Numbered from the stretch's first letter, positions 6,927 to 15,232 are shown. The stretch is 17,403 nt of DNA from an uncultured Coprococcus sp. (GCA_900548315.1 URJU01000025.1:1-17403), one strand, 5' to 3'. Notes: generated from the sequence alone by a model not told the origin. Made by a program: numbers and translations.

Positions 6927-8924
6927 TCACCCAAGTCTGTCCGGCATGGACTCATGAAAGATTTCCTTCCATGCAAGCCTGAGCTGTTTTGGCTCAACCT
7001 GATATGGCTGAACTCCCACATACTTTGGAAGCTGTTCTTCACTTACCAGGGACTTGGCAACAACTGCCGCGGCCGCTCTTCCCTGCTCATATGGTCTCTG
7101 CGTACTAAGTCCCTTGACTATTCCTTCTTCCATACACCGGGCTATACCATGGTCAAGATCAGTTGTGAACACTGCCACATCCTCCCTGCCAAGCTCCTTG
7201 AGTGCCTTTATAGCCAAAAGTGCCGGGCGATCCCAGCTCACATACATTGCCTCAATTTCAGGATTGGCAGTTATCACGTCCTTGGCTACCTGATATGCAT
7301 TGGATATCTCTCCAAAACTCCTGATCGTCACTATGTCGATATCCGGATAACTGTCCTTTATTATTCTCTCAGCAGCATTATCCCTGACTCTTGTTCCATA
7401 GAACGCCGCGCCATGAATAATGAAACCTGCCTTTTTTTTCTTATTTTCCTTACAATATTCTCCCAACATTCTTCCCGTATTCGTTCCGTTCTCCGACTCA
7501 TTTACTGATACACAGGACACATAGCTGTTCTTGGACATGCCATCCGGAACATTGCTTATGAACACTAGCTTTGACACCTTTGAAAGCTCCTGAAACTTTT
7601 CTCTGGTACGGCTGTCATCCGCAGGAATAGCTATAACTGCATCCGGTTTCTGAAGTCTTATGCCATCAAGCTGTGCATTCTGCAGTTCCGAGTCAAAATG
7701 TGCATCCATAACTGATACAACATCTATCCCAAACTGCTCAAGTTCCTCCCGGATTCCCTTCTCATGCAATTCTGCCCAAGACGTTCCGGTATAGTGGAAA
7801 GAGATTGCAACCCTGAAATGTCCTGTCTTTAGCCTGTGTTTCTCTTCTTTTGTCAGTACAACCGAATCCGGTGCTGCCGCTTTATCTCCAAATGGTCCAT
7901 TGTCAAGCATCTTTGTGGATTTTCTGACTACAAGCTCTACATCTGCATAACAGTCATGCGATATGGCAACTCCCGTATTGATCTTCTCAAACAATATCCC
8001 AACAGCCTTGGCACTCAGTCCCTTCACATCTCTTCTCAGTATTGTAAGAGGTGGATAAGTAAGTTCAGACCAGCTCTCATCGCCAAATCCAACCACAGAT
8101 ATCTCGCCCGGACAGTCGATTCCCATATCTCTCAGCGTCTTCATAAGATAAAGAGTTATTCTGTTGCCCCCCGCAAGTACAGCGGTCGGCCTGTATCTGC
8201 GCAGGGCTTTCTGAATAGCCAGCATGCAGTCATCCTCTCCTTTTTCCAACGTCACATCAACAATGTTTGCATCATTTGTATTTATATTGTATTTCTCCAG
8301 AGCATTCAGGAAACCTTTTGTTCTCTCATCCCTGGTGGTACTGTCCGTACTCTCTCTGAAGAACAAAACATTTTTGTGTCCACTCGCAAGCAGATAATCT
8401 GCGCCCTTAAATATAGCCTCACGGTCTCGGAACTCAACCGAGTCTATCCCTGATCCAAGTATATTTCTCTCCACGCAGACAAATGGAACACCTGACTGTA
8501 TGAGTTTTGTGTAGTTAGATGCCACATCGCTCACCGGCGCATGTATGATGCCGGCAACCTTCTTGTTGACCAGAAGTCCGGCAAGCACCTGTGCCTCCTC
8601 CTTGAGATCATTATCTGTTATCGCAACAAGAAACTGATATCCCTGCACACTGACAAGCTGTTTCACATAAGCTACCATATCTCTGTATATCGTACTTTCA
8701 ATGTTTGGAATGACTGCAACTATCGTGGACTCCCGGCCAACCAGCAGTTTTCTCTCCTTATCAGCTATCTTATTCTGGTATCCCGTCTCTACAATAATCT
8801 TCTCTATCTTATCCACAAGCTCAGGTCTTACATACCTTGTCCTGTTTATAACATGTGATACCGTGGCTATTGACACCCCGGCCATATCCGCTATTTCTTT
8901 TATTGTAACCTTGCTTTTACTCAT
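6927..8924 (-). CDS. LacI-type regulator with a second, RbsB-like binding-protein domain
   Basis: This 665-residue protein is about twice the usual LacI length (330-350). Residues 5-26 are the LacI helix-turn-helix (VTIKEIADMAGVSIATVSHV), followed by the hinge (about 45-62). Residues 66-337 are a complete LacI-type sugar-binding domain ending in the usual GFGDESWSELTYPPLTIL region. A linker (338-368) leads to a second periplasmic-binding-protein type 1 domain (369-650). Its PDAVIAIPAD (427-436) lines up with YDAVFIIPVD of the operon's own binding protein. Start choice: the ATG at 8924 has AAAGGA 6 bases upstream, whereas the ATG at 8954 has none and would add a non-LacI leader. The bile salt hydrolase stop is 33 bases upstream. 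It probably represses the fructoside operon. The ligands of the two domains are unknown. Confidence 0.9.
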   Translation of the reverse strand: MSKSKVTIKEIADMAGVSIATVSHVINRTRYVRPELVDKIEKIIVETGYQNKIADKERKLLVGRESTIVAVIPNIESTIYRDMVAYVKQLVSVQGYQFLVAITDNDLKEEAQVLAGLLVNKKVAGIIHAPVSDVASNYTKLIQSGVPFVCVERNILGSGIDSVEFRDREAIFKGADYLLASGHKNVLFFRESTDSTTRDERTKGFLNALEKYNINTNDANIVDVTLEKGEDDCMLAIQKALRRYRPTAVLAGGNRITLYLMKTLRDMGIDCPGEISVVGFGDESWSELTYPPLTILRRDVKGLSAKAVGILFEKINTGVAISHDCYADVELVVRKSTKMLDNGPFGDKAAAPDSVVLTKEEKHRLKTGHFRVAISFHYTGTSWAELHEKGIREELEQFGIDVVSVMDAHFDSELQNAQLDGIRLQKPDAVIAIPADDSRTREKFQELSKVSKLVFISNVPDGMSKNSYVSCVSVNESENGTNTGRMLGEYCKENKKKKAGFIIHGAAFYGTRVRDNAAERIIKDSYPDIDIVTIRSFGEISNAYQVAKDVITANPEIEAMYVSWDRPALLAIKALKELGREDVAVFTTDLDHGIARCMEEGIVKGLSTQRPYEQGRAAAAVVAKSLVSEEQLPKYVGVQPYQVEPKQLRLAWKEIFHESMPDRLG

Positions 8925-8930
8925 ACAGCA

Positions 8931-8936
8931 TCCTTT
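8931..8936 (-). promoter_or_regulatory. Ribosome binding site that fixes the regulator start
   Basis: AAAGGA on the minus strand, 6 bases before the ATG at 8924. It supports the shorter product, which begins directly at the LacI DNA-binding domain. Confidence 0.78.
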
Positions 8937-8957
8937 CTCCCTTGTAAGCCACATACA

Positions 8958-9938
8958 TCAGTTCTGCCAATTGATATTCTCCCTCTGGATAAGTGGATAT
9001 CTGGCAAGTAAGCTGCCATCCAGAGCCTCTCTGTTCATATCAACAGCATTTATCTGGTGTCCCTCATAGCTATTGTAATAGTATATACCCTTATCGGCAT
9101 TACAGCACGAAGTATATATGGTGATCTCATATTTGTCAGGTGCCACCTCACAGCATCCCCTCTGCTGATCCACAGAGCCAAGTATATGGAAAAACTGGCT
9201 CACACTCTCAGCCTCTGAATCCGCATACATACTGTTCTGTTTTACAAATGCCACCCTGGCGAATCTCGACGTCGACGACAGATCCCCTGGAAGTCCTATT
9301 GCTCCCATACCACGGCTGTAAGTGACAAGTCCCACCTCAGGTGCAAATGTATTCACCGGCTGCTTTGGTGACAGCCCCATATACTGATTGAGCAGGAACA
9401 TCTGCTGCGGAAATGGTGGGTTGTTCGTGAGAACACCAACCGGATTCTCATATACATGAAGTCCGTCAGCCATACACTCCACAGTTATAGCCCCATTTCT
9501 GTCTGCTATTATCCAGTGGAGCTGCGCTGTAGGAAGCTGCTCGGAAAACGGTGTTCCTGTCAGGTTCATCCTGTCCAAAGCTACTCTTGCCTCTCCCACG
9601 CTGGCACAGTTTCCGAGTATCCACGGAATGAACTCGTACTGGGCAACATTGTCCCTGTCACCACTCTCATCCACTTCCTGATACGCGGCATTTCCAACGA
9701 AATTCAGGCCTGCCATTCCAAGTCCCTTCTCATTTATAGCGTCATAGTAGAGAGGATAGCCGCCCGCCACATGTGCCATCCCTATCATTGCATAATGGTT
9801 GTCCTTCCTGCCCATATATCTGAATTCAAACGGGTAATTTCTCGGAGTCACGGTGATCTCATCGCCGTATGAGAATTCATAATCAAGTGTTCTTCCAAAA
9901 TAAAAATCCTTTGTCTTATATGTCGCTGCTGTACACAT
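8958..9938 (-). CDS. bsh: Bile salt hydrolase / choloylglycine hydrolase
   Basis: This 326-residue Ntn-hydrolase would cleave the amide bond of glycine- or taurine-conjugated bile salts in the cytoplasm. Cys2 follows the initiator Met and becomes the catalytic N-terminal nucleophile. The other expected active-site residues are present: Arg16, Asp19, Asn79 (AGLNF), Asn172 (LTNNPPF) and Arg225 (LSSTSRF). GLPGDLSSTSRF (215-226) is the strongly conserved family segment. YSRGMG (207-212) lies in the loop reported to affect taurine/glycine preference; from memory, SRX-type loops were linked to taurine preference, which is unchecked. AAGGAG lies 6 bases before the ATG. The GNAT gene ends 31 bases upstream and the LacI-type regulator starts 33 bases downstream, so all three probably share a transcript. 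Penicillin V acylase is the close alternative. Confidence 0.9.
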   Translation of the reverse strand: MCTAATYKTKDFYFGRTLDYEFSYGDEITVTPRNYPFEFRYMGRKDNHYAMIGMAHVAGGYPLYYDAINEKGLGMAGLNFVGNAAYQEVDESGDRDNVAQYEFIPWILGNCASVGEARVALDRMNLTGTPFSEQLPTAQLHWIIADRNGAITVECMADGLHVYENPVGVLTNNPPFPQQMFLLNQYMGLSPKQPVNTFAPEVGLVTYSRGMGAIGLPGDLSSTSRFARVAFVKQNSMYADSEAESVSQFFHILGSVDQQRGCCEVAPDKYEITIYTSCCNADKGIYYYNSYEGHQINAVDMNREALDGSLLARYPLIQRENINWQN

Positions 9939-9969
9939 ATTTGTCTCCTTTCAAATCTCCACAGATAAT

Positions 9970-10398
9970 TTATATCATCATCTCGAAACCATAACAGCTC
10001 TTTTCAAATCCATAGTGCTCATAGAAACCATGTGCCCCGGTTCTGGGAAGTCCCGAGTCCAGTGTAATAGCTTTGCATCCTCTCTGCTTTGCAAGCTCCT
10101 TTGCATGATCCAGGAGTGCCACACCATATCCCTTGCCACGGTCCTCCTCTCTTGTTATGAGACTTGACACATAGCATGTGATCCCCGACATCCAGAATGT
10201 ATTGAAATAGTCTCCATGGCACATGCCCCTGCAAATGCCTTCATCCCATAATAAAAACTCAAAGCTGCGTTCGTCATTTATGACGTCCATATATACTTTG
10301 CGTATTTCTTCCCTGTCATATGTATTATATGTCCATAATTTCTCTATAAAATCAAATACAATATCAAAATCCTCTGCTGTCGCTTTTCTGATCTCCAT
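9970..10398 (-). CDS. GNAT-family N-acetyltransferase
   Basis: This 142-residue protein has a single GNAT domain. The acetyl-CoA pyrophosphate-binding motif is seen in REEDRGKGYGVALL (83-96), with Arg87-Gly-Lys-Gly-Tyr-Gly as the R-x-x-G-x-G core. The C-terminal GFYEHYGFEKS (124-134) is the usual motif B. The acyl acceptor is unknown. Start choice: the ATG at 10398 begins MEIRKATAEDFD, the normal start of this family, and has AAGGAG 9 bases upstream. A longer frame to 10506 would run through two hairpins and has no family similarity. It is the first gene of the cluster with the bile salt hydrolase and the LacI-type regulator. Confidence 0.85.
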   Translation of the reverse strand: MEIRKATAEDFDIVFDFIEKLWTYNTYDREEIRKVYMDVINDERSFEFLLWDEGICRGMCHGDYFNTFWMSGITCYVSSLITREEDRGKGYGVALLDHAKELAKQRGCKAITLDSGLPRTGAHGFYEHYGFEKSCYGFEMMI

Positions 10399-10407
10399 AA
10401 TTATATT

Positions 10408-10413
10408 CTCCTT
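10408..10413 (-). promoter_or_regulatory. Ribosome binding site that fixes the GNAT start
   Basis: AAGGAG on the minus strand, 9 bases before the ATG at 10398. It rules out the 36-residue upstream extension. Confidence 0.8.
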
Positions 10414-10424
10414 TCCATTGAACA

Positions 10425-10494
10425 CCAGCCATGCAAAATTTGCCTTCGGCAAATGGCTGGCGCTACATGTCAAGTTTTCTATGAAAACTTGACA
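10425..10494. repeat. Double-hairpin element upstream of the GNAT gene
   Basis: Hairpin A: ATTTGCC-TTC-GGCAAAT (10438-10454), enclosed by CCAGCCA (10425-10431) and TGGCTGG (10454-10460). Hairpin B: a perfect 12-base stem TGTCAAGTTTTC/GAAAACTTGACA (10468-10479/10483-10494) with a 3-base loop. Neither has a following T-run, so they are not typical terminators. The block has the look of a small dispersed mobile repeat or a structured 5' leader. Confidence 0.65.
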
Positions 10495-10563
10495 CATCCA
10501 TTCCACGCCTCAGCCCACTTAAACTGACTTTGCACCGTCAACTAAATTACAGCCAATGCTTAC

Positions 10564-10624
10564 ATTATAAAATATCAAAGTGATTATTAACAGACCGCCA
10601 CTCATAAATTTATTATAAAATATC
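10564..10624 (-). promoter_or_regulatory. Two direct repeats carrying TATAAT, possible promoters of the GNAT-bsh-regulator cluster
   Basis: GATATTTTATAAT (minus strand) occurs exactly twice, at 10564-10576 and 10612-10624, 48 bases apart. Each contains a perfect -10 hexamer TATAAT. No good -35 is seen 16-18 bases upstream of either. This is the only likely promoter zone for the cluster, which lies between the kinase terminator and the GNAT gene. Confidence 0.4.
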
Positions 10625-10625
10625 C

Positions 10626-10680
10626 CGGTAAAAAGTGAGGAGGCAGATACGCACAACACTGTATCTGCCTCCTCACTTTT
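10626..10680 (-). terminator. 20-bp-stem terminator overlapping the kinase stop codon
   Basis: Bases 10631-10650 pair perfectly with 10661-10680 (20 bp) around a 10-base loop, with T-runs at both ends. Minus-strand transcripts from the Bce-like module end here. The outermost pairs overlap the kinase stop codon (10679-10681). The symmetric A/T ends would also allow termination from the other direction. Confidence 0.93.
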
Positions 10681-11698
10681 ATATCTTTGTCTCCACATCC
10701 GGGAATTCAAGTACTATCTCGAATCCATTCTGCCACTTTGAATTTGCCGTCACTGTGATACCCAGATCATGCGCCATCTCACTGACAAGATACAGTCCCA
10801 TGCCCGTTGCATGCTTCCTGTTCTCACCCGAATCACCCGTGACACCCTTCTCGAATATGTATGGCATGTCACAGCTCTTTACACCTATGCCATTGTCACT
10901 CACGGACAGCAGCTTTTTGTTGCCCGCCGTCCAGAAGTCAAATGATATCTCCGGCTGTTCATTTGTGTATTTCATGGAATTGCTCACAAGCTGACCGAGT
11001 ATAAACTGCAATCCCCTGCGGTCACTGTACACTGCTCCGTTCTCAAGACATTTTCTGACCCGTATGCCCTTCTCCTCAAGCAGTGATCTGTAGTCAGCCA
11101 TCACCTCATCCACGCATTCTTCCACATCTATACTCTCCATGAAATAATCCTTGGAATCGCTTTTCAGTCTGGCGTAGTAGAGCATCTGATCCACATAGTT
11201 CTGCATCTGGCTGGTCACATTGTCCATCTTCGTCACAACATTATGAGGCAACTCATCTCTCCTGTTGTCCACCACAAATGTCAGCAGAGAGATGGGGGTC
11301 TTGATCTCATGTGCCCAGTTCTCCACATACTCCTGATAGTCCCTGAGCAGTCTGCCACTCTGCATCACTGAATCTCTCAGATCGTGAAGCTCCTCCGACA
11401 GCACGCTCACATATTCCTGTTCAGAAGCCCCGCACAGACTCCTCATTTCTATCTCGCTCTGTTCATCCGGGGCAGCGACAAAGCTCCTGAACGCCTCAAT
11501 TTTCTTCCTGTCCTTTATATACAGCACCGAGCACACCGCCGCGAACAGTATCACAGTGAACACGCCAACCAGCACCCTTATTCTGACAAATGCCTCTGGT
11601 GCCACAAGCCACATGAAGAAGCAGAATGCCACGTCTGTCAGAAGCAGCAGACCAAGCCAGACAATATTCTGTTTTATAACAAGTCCAAATCTTTTCAT
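10679..11698 (-). CDS. Intramembrane-sensing histidine kinase (BceS-like)
   Basis: This 339-residue kinase has two transmembrane segments (about 12-32 and 40-61) joined by only a few external residues, the mark of intramembrane-sensing kinases that depend on a partner transporter for sensing. The H box is ENWAHEIKTPIS, with His130 as the phosphorylation site. The N box has Asn240 (LVSNSMKYTN), followed by DNGIG (268-272) and ATGMGLYL (297-304). It starts 10 bases after the response-regulator stop with only a weak GAGAGA site, so it is probably translationally coupled. With the upstream ATPase, permease and response regulator it forms a complete BceRS-BceAB set. The inducer is unknown but is usually a cell-wall-active peptide. 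Confidence 0.92.
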   Translation of the reverse strand: MKRFGLVIKQNIVWLGLLLLTDVAFCFFMWLVAPEAFVRIRVLVGVFTVILFAAVCSVLYIKDRKKIEAFRSFVAAPDEQSEIEMRSLCGASEQEYVSVLSEELHDLRDSVMQSGRLLRDYQEYVENWAHEIKTPISLLTFVVDNRRDELPHNVVTKMDNVTSQMQNYVDQMLYYARLKSDSKDYFMESIDVEECVDEVMADYRSLLEEKGIRVRKCLENGAVYSDRRGLQFILGQLVSNSMKYTNEQPEISFDFWTAGNKKLLSVSDNGIGVKSCDMPYIFEKGVTGDSGENRKHATGMGLYLVSEMAHDLGITVTANSKWQNGFEIVLEFPDVETKI

Positions 11699-11708
11699 AT
11701 TCTCTCAA

Positions 11709-12371
11709 TTACTCAAGCTTGTATCCAACGCCTCTTACAGCTATGATCTTTGCCTTCATATTCAGTCCCGCCATAGTCTTCTTTAGTCTTGTAAGATTCA
11801 CCTGCAGGGCATTTTCATCTATATACTCCGATGTGCCCCACACTGCCTCACAAAGCCTCTCCTTAGACACGACATCTCCTCCGCTTGTCATAAGTGTTTC
11901 AAATATACGTCCCTGATTCTGTGGAAGCACCGCAGATCTCCCATCTATATACAGAGTGTATGTCTGAGTGTCCAGAAGAAACCCTTCTCCTTCGATCAGG
12001 TTCTGTCTGCCCTCGTACCTCTTGAGCACATTTGCCACCCGGGCCAGAAGCCGCTCACGGCGGCATGGCTTCGTGAGGAATTCATCAGCGCCCAGCTCCA
12101 GCGCATAGAGCTCGTCCTTTAGCTGGTCCCTCGATGTGAGAACCAGCACAGGGACAGAGCTCCGCCTCTTGATCTCCCGGCATATGTCAAAGCCGCTCCT
12201 GCCAAGAAGATTGATATCCAGCAGAAGAATATCCGGAGCCATGTCCAGTATCTGTTCTATTATGTTGTCAAATCCATCTGGCTTAACTGCCCTGTATCCT
12301 GCCTTTGTCAGCATATCCAGAAGTTCATCGCACATGAGGACATCGTCCTCAACCACCATCACACACTTCAC
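11709..12371 (-). CDS. OmpR-family response regulator (BceR-like), GTG start
   Basis: This 220-residue protein has a receiver domain (1-120) and a C-terminal winged helix (about 125-220). The acidic pocket is Glu8/Asp9/Asp10, the phosphorylated residue is Asp52, and Thr79 and Lys101 complete the switch. The end RGVGYKLE is the usual OmpR-type wing. The start is GTG (12369-12371). An ATG four codons later would remove the first beta-strand. It lies 3 bases after the permease stop, so it is coupled to it. It would control its own transporter genes or other defence genes. No obvious binding repeat is visible upstream of the module. Confidence 0.92.
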   Translation of the reverse strand: MKCVMVVEDDVLMCDELLDMLTKAGYRAVKPDGFDNIIEQILDMAPDILLLDINLLGRSGFDICREIKRRSSVPVLVLTSRDQLKDELYALELGADEFLTKPCRRERLLARVANVLKRYEGRQNLIEGEGFLLDTQTYTLYIDGRSAVLPQNQGRIFETLMTSGGDVVSKERLCEAVWGTSEYIDENALQVNLTRLKKTMAGLNMKAKIIAVRGVGYKLE

Positions 12372-12374
12372 CGT

Positions 12375-14456
12375 TTACTCAACCCTTTCCGGTGTCATCA
12401 TCGCCATGAGATATCTGTTGCTTGAGCGTTTCACCGCTGTCATATAGATATATTCTACCACACACAACAGGATTATCATAACCGCAGCTATGATAAGTAT
12501 CTGTTTCACTCTGCCGCGCATGAATTCTGACAGGATTCCCGTGAGCAGAGCACGCACACCGAATATACTGCTGACCGCCGCCACGGCAACCGGGATTCCG
12601 AAATACCAGCCCACCTGTCTGTTTGCTGAGCTGCAGAGCATTTCGTATGTCGCGCCAAGCTTCACAAGGGTTCTGTACCTTCTGCCGGACTTTCTCTGTC
12701 CCATCAGGAACTGAACACCGATTATGGTATTTGCGATTATGAGGAACACCACCGCCAGATAAAGCGTTATATATCCTGCAGCCACCGTGTAGAACATATT
12801 TCTTCCTATGTTCTGCAGATAACTCTCGCAATCAGCGTTTATGCTCTCAAAATCTATGCCTTCAAGTTTCTCATTTTCATCCATTATGGCTTTCATGAGG
12901 CCCTTACCGTCCACGATATCCTTTTTGAGAATGGCATTTACATATAACTCGTAATTGTCATTTGTCAATCTGGCAAATGTATCATCGTCCACGATAAGTC
13001 CGAACGACAGGGTTATCGATGAATCTGTCACGATCTTCGTGGTCTGGACCTCTCCGATCAGATGATACTCATCTCCTCTTACATCCACCTCCGGACGCTC
13101 TGCCAATACCTCATTCAGTAAACCTCCGCGGTAATCAGTAAAGAAATCCGTATAGAGTGCCAGTTCATTTTCTCCGAGCTCCAAAGGCTCCTTTCCCGCA
13201 GCCTCAAGTACCTTGTTGTACGCACTCTCCTGGATCAGGTAAGGGTATGTCATGTAAGACATGTTATTTATAAGCACATCCCTGTCCTCTGAAGCTTTGA
13301 GTTTTTCAAGCTCAGATATGACATTCCCCACGTTCACAGCATCATCATGGGACTCATTTTCACCCATCTTTATATAACCAAGCTTCATATCGAATACGTC
13401 CGAGAAATCCTCCAACACGCCGGTTTCCTCCAGCTTCGCGCGGATATTCCTGCTGTCCGCCTCAGCGTCATCCCCATATGAGGCAAATGTATAATCGAGC
13501 ACATGATCCATATTCTGTCTGGATATACATATGCCAACGCCCGAACCGCAGCAGCACAGAGCGCCGAGTATGAGTATCGAGCTTATTGCAAGCGTTCCAG
13601 ATTTTGTTACTACATTTTCGTGTATCTGCCTGAAACCGAACACAGCAAGTGGTTTTGAGCCATTTGCACGTCTGGCCAGTGCATCAACAAAGAGCCTGAG
13701 ACCGAAAAACAGCAGGAACATGCCAACAAATCCCAGCGTTATGGTGACCGCCATATATTTTACGCTTATCCACGAATAGCCGCCTATTCCCTGACAGTAT
13801 GCAATGACCAGCGCAACAAGACCGAAGACTGCACTCACACCATACACAGGAGCCGGAAGCTGTTTCTTCTCTGTCTCCGGTGTATCTACAAGGAGATCGC
13901 CTATCTGCTTTCTTGCAAGCTTACCGCTCAGTATGAGAAATGCTGCAAGCTTTATCGCTACAAATCCAACAGTTGTCAGTATGACTGCCTGCAGTGAAAA
14001 TGATACGTGATGACCTATAACGCCAAGACCTACCAGTCTGGCTGTGAGAAGGCTGACCACCTCAGACACCAGGATCGCTATAGGAAGTCCGATGAGCAGA
14101 GCCTCTACGCTGCTGCCCAGATCCTCCGCCATCAGCAGGGCAAAAAGCTTTGATCTTCTCATCCCCATCATTATATACATTCCAAGTTCGTGCCTCCGTC
14201 GTTCGAGCTGGTATTTGCTTGCATAGTATATAAGAAAGAACAACATGACCAGTGAAAATACATAGAACACCGCCGCTATCTGAAGAAGACTGTTCACCGC
14301 ATCGCTTTCAAGACTTCTCAGGAATATCATCACATCCTGATGGGACAGCGCCAATATGATATAAAATGCCACTATGGACACAACCAGCGAAGCGAAGAAC
14401 AGACCATTCTCTTTCCTGCTTCTCCTGCTGTTCCTCATTGCGAGTTTAAAGAACAT
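12375..14456 (-). CDS. BceB-like FtsX-type ABC permease
   Basis: This 693-residue membrane protein has ten predicted segments: about 18-38, 57-79, 105-135, 152-177, 202-222, 232-256, 284-308, 556-583, 616-642 and 652-675. A large external domain (about 312-553, near 240 residues) lies between segments 7 and 8, which is the hallmark of BceB-type permeases and serves peptide sensing. GGAGG lies about 8 bases before the ATG. Its start overlaps the ATPase gene by 11 bases and the response regulator starts 3 bases after its stop. BceB proteins confer resistance to peptides such as bacitracin or lantibiotics and signal to the kinase. The exact peptide here cannot be read from sequence. Confidence 0.92.
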   Translation of the reverse strand: MFFKLAMRNSRRSRKENGLFFASLVVSIVAFYIILALSHQDVMIFLRSLESDAVNSLLQIAAVFYVFSLVMLFFLIYYASKYQLERRRHELGMYIMMGMRRSKLFALLMAEDLGSSVEALLIGLPIAILVSEVVSLLTARLVGLGVIGHHVSFSLQAVILTTVGFVAIKLAAFLILSGKLARKQIGDLLVDTPETEKKQLPAPVYGVSAVFGLVALVIAYCQGIGGYSWISVKYMAVTITLGFVGMFLLFFGLRLFVDALARRANGSKPLAVFGFRQIHENVVTKSGTLAISSILILGALCCCGSGVGICISRQNMDHVLDYTFASYGDDAEADSRNIRAKLEETGVLEDFSDVFDMKLGYIKMGENESHDDAVNVGNVISELEKLKASEDRDVLINNMSYMTYPYLIQESAYNKVLEAAGKEPLELGENELALYTDFFTDYRGGLLNEVLAERPEVDVRGDEYHLIGEVQTTKIVTDSSITLSFGLIVDDDTFARLTNDNYELYVNAILKKDIVDGKGLMKAIMDENEKLEGIDFESINADCESYLQNIGRNMFYTVAAGYITLYLAVVFLIIANTIIGVQFLMGQRKSGRRYRTLVKLGATYEMLCSSANRQVGWYFGIPVAVAAVSSIFGVRALLTGILSEFMRGRVKQILIIAAVMIILLCVVEYIYMTAVKRSSNRYLMAMMTPERVE

Positions 14457-15219
14457 TTGCGCTGCCTCCTCCCATCTGCGCCATCAGCTTGAGTATCCTC
14501 TCATAAAACTCCTGCTGCGACTCTCTCTCCATATCTCTTCTGAGCTCATGGAATATCCTGCCATCCTGTATGAAGAGTATCCTCTTGCAGAAGCTGGCCG
14601 CATTTGAGTCGTGGGTCACCATAAGTATGGTAGTGTTGTCATCCCTGTTCAGTCCCAACAGCTTCTCCATGAGTGCCTTTGCATTTCTTGAGTCGAGTGC
14701 TCCGGTCGGCTCGTCCGCAAGAATGATCCCCGGATTAAGTATGAGCGCTCTGGCGGCCGCAACCCTCTGTCTCTGACCACCAGACATCTGCGACGGGAAT
14801 TTGTCAAGCACGTTATCTATCTCCAGATATGATGAAAGCTTTTCCAGTCTGCTTCTGCTCTCATCCTCGGATACACCGTGTATTGACAACGGAACCATAA
14901 TGTTCTCTCTGCCTGTTAGATTGTCCAGAAGTTCAAAGTTCTGGAACAGATAACCTATCTCCCTGCCTCTGTACTGCGCAAGCTTCGCACCTTTAAGCGC
15001 CTGTATCTCTTTGCCCTGGAGCTCTATGGTTCCGCTGTCAGGCTTTATGACCGTTGCGATACAGTTCAGCAGTGTGGACTTTCCCGATCCACTGCTACCC
15101 ATGATACCAAGGAACTCCCCCGGCATGACCTGAAATGATATGCCATCCAGAGCCTTAGTCTGGTTTGGCTTTTTGCCATAGTATTTCTTCAGTGATTCTA
15201 TCTTTAATAAACTATCCAT
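14446..15219 (-). CDS. BceA-like ABC transporter ATPase
   Basis: This 257-residue ATPase belongs to the MacB/LolD/BceA group. It has Walker A GSSGSGKST (41-49), Q-loop Gln93, signature SGGQRQR (146-152), Walker B ILADEPT ending at Glu170 and Thr172, then the D-loop GALDS and a switch histidine in VTHDS. It would power the BceB-like permease. Start choice: the ATG at 15219 has AAAGGTG about 6 bases upstream, whereas the ATG at 15243 has no ribosome site. It is the first gene of the module and its end overlaps the permease start by 11 bases. No convincing promoter is seen between it and the terminator at 15292-15334. Confidence 0.93.
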   Translation of the reverse strand: MDSLLKIESLKKYYGKKPNQTKALDGISFQVMPGEFLGIMGSSGSGKSTLLNCIATVIKPDSGTIELQGKEIQALKGAKLAQYRGREIGYLFQNFELLDNLTGRENIMVPLSIHGVSEDESRSRLEKLSSYLEIDNVLDKFPSQMSGGQRQRVAAARALILNPGIILADEPTGALDSRNAKALMEKLLGLNRDDNTTILMVTHDSNAASFCKRILFIQDGRIFHELRRDMERESQQEFYERILKLMAQMGGGSANVL

Positions 15220-15225
15220 ATTGTT

Positions 15226-15232
15226 CACCTTT
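15226..15232 (-). promoter_or_regulatory. Ribosome binding site that fixes the BceA-like start
   Basis: AAAGGTG on the minus strand, 6 bases before the ATG at 15219, preferred over the ATG at 15243, which has none. Confidence 0.75.

Noticed and set aside
10399..10506. N-terminal extension of the GNAT protein
   Set aside because: It reads through two hairpins, has no family similarity, and a proper ribosome site precedes the internal ATG at 10398.
10519..10710. Small minus-strand open frame of 63 codons upstream of the GNAT gene
   Set aside because: It runs through the perfect terminator hairpin and the end of the kinase gene, and has no ribosome site.
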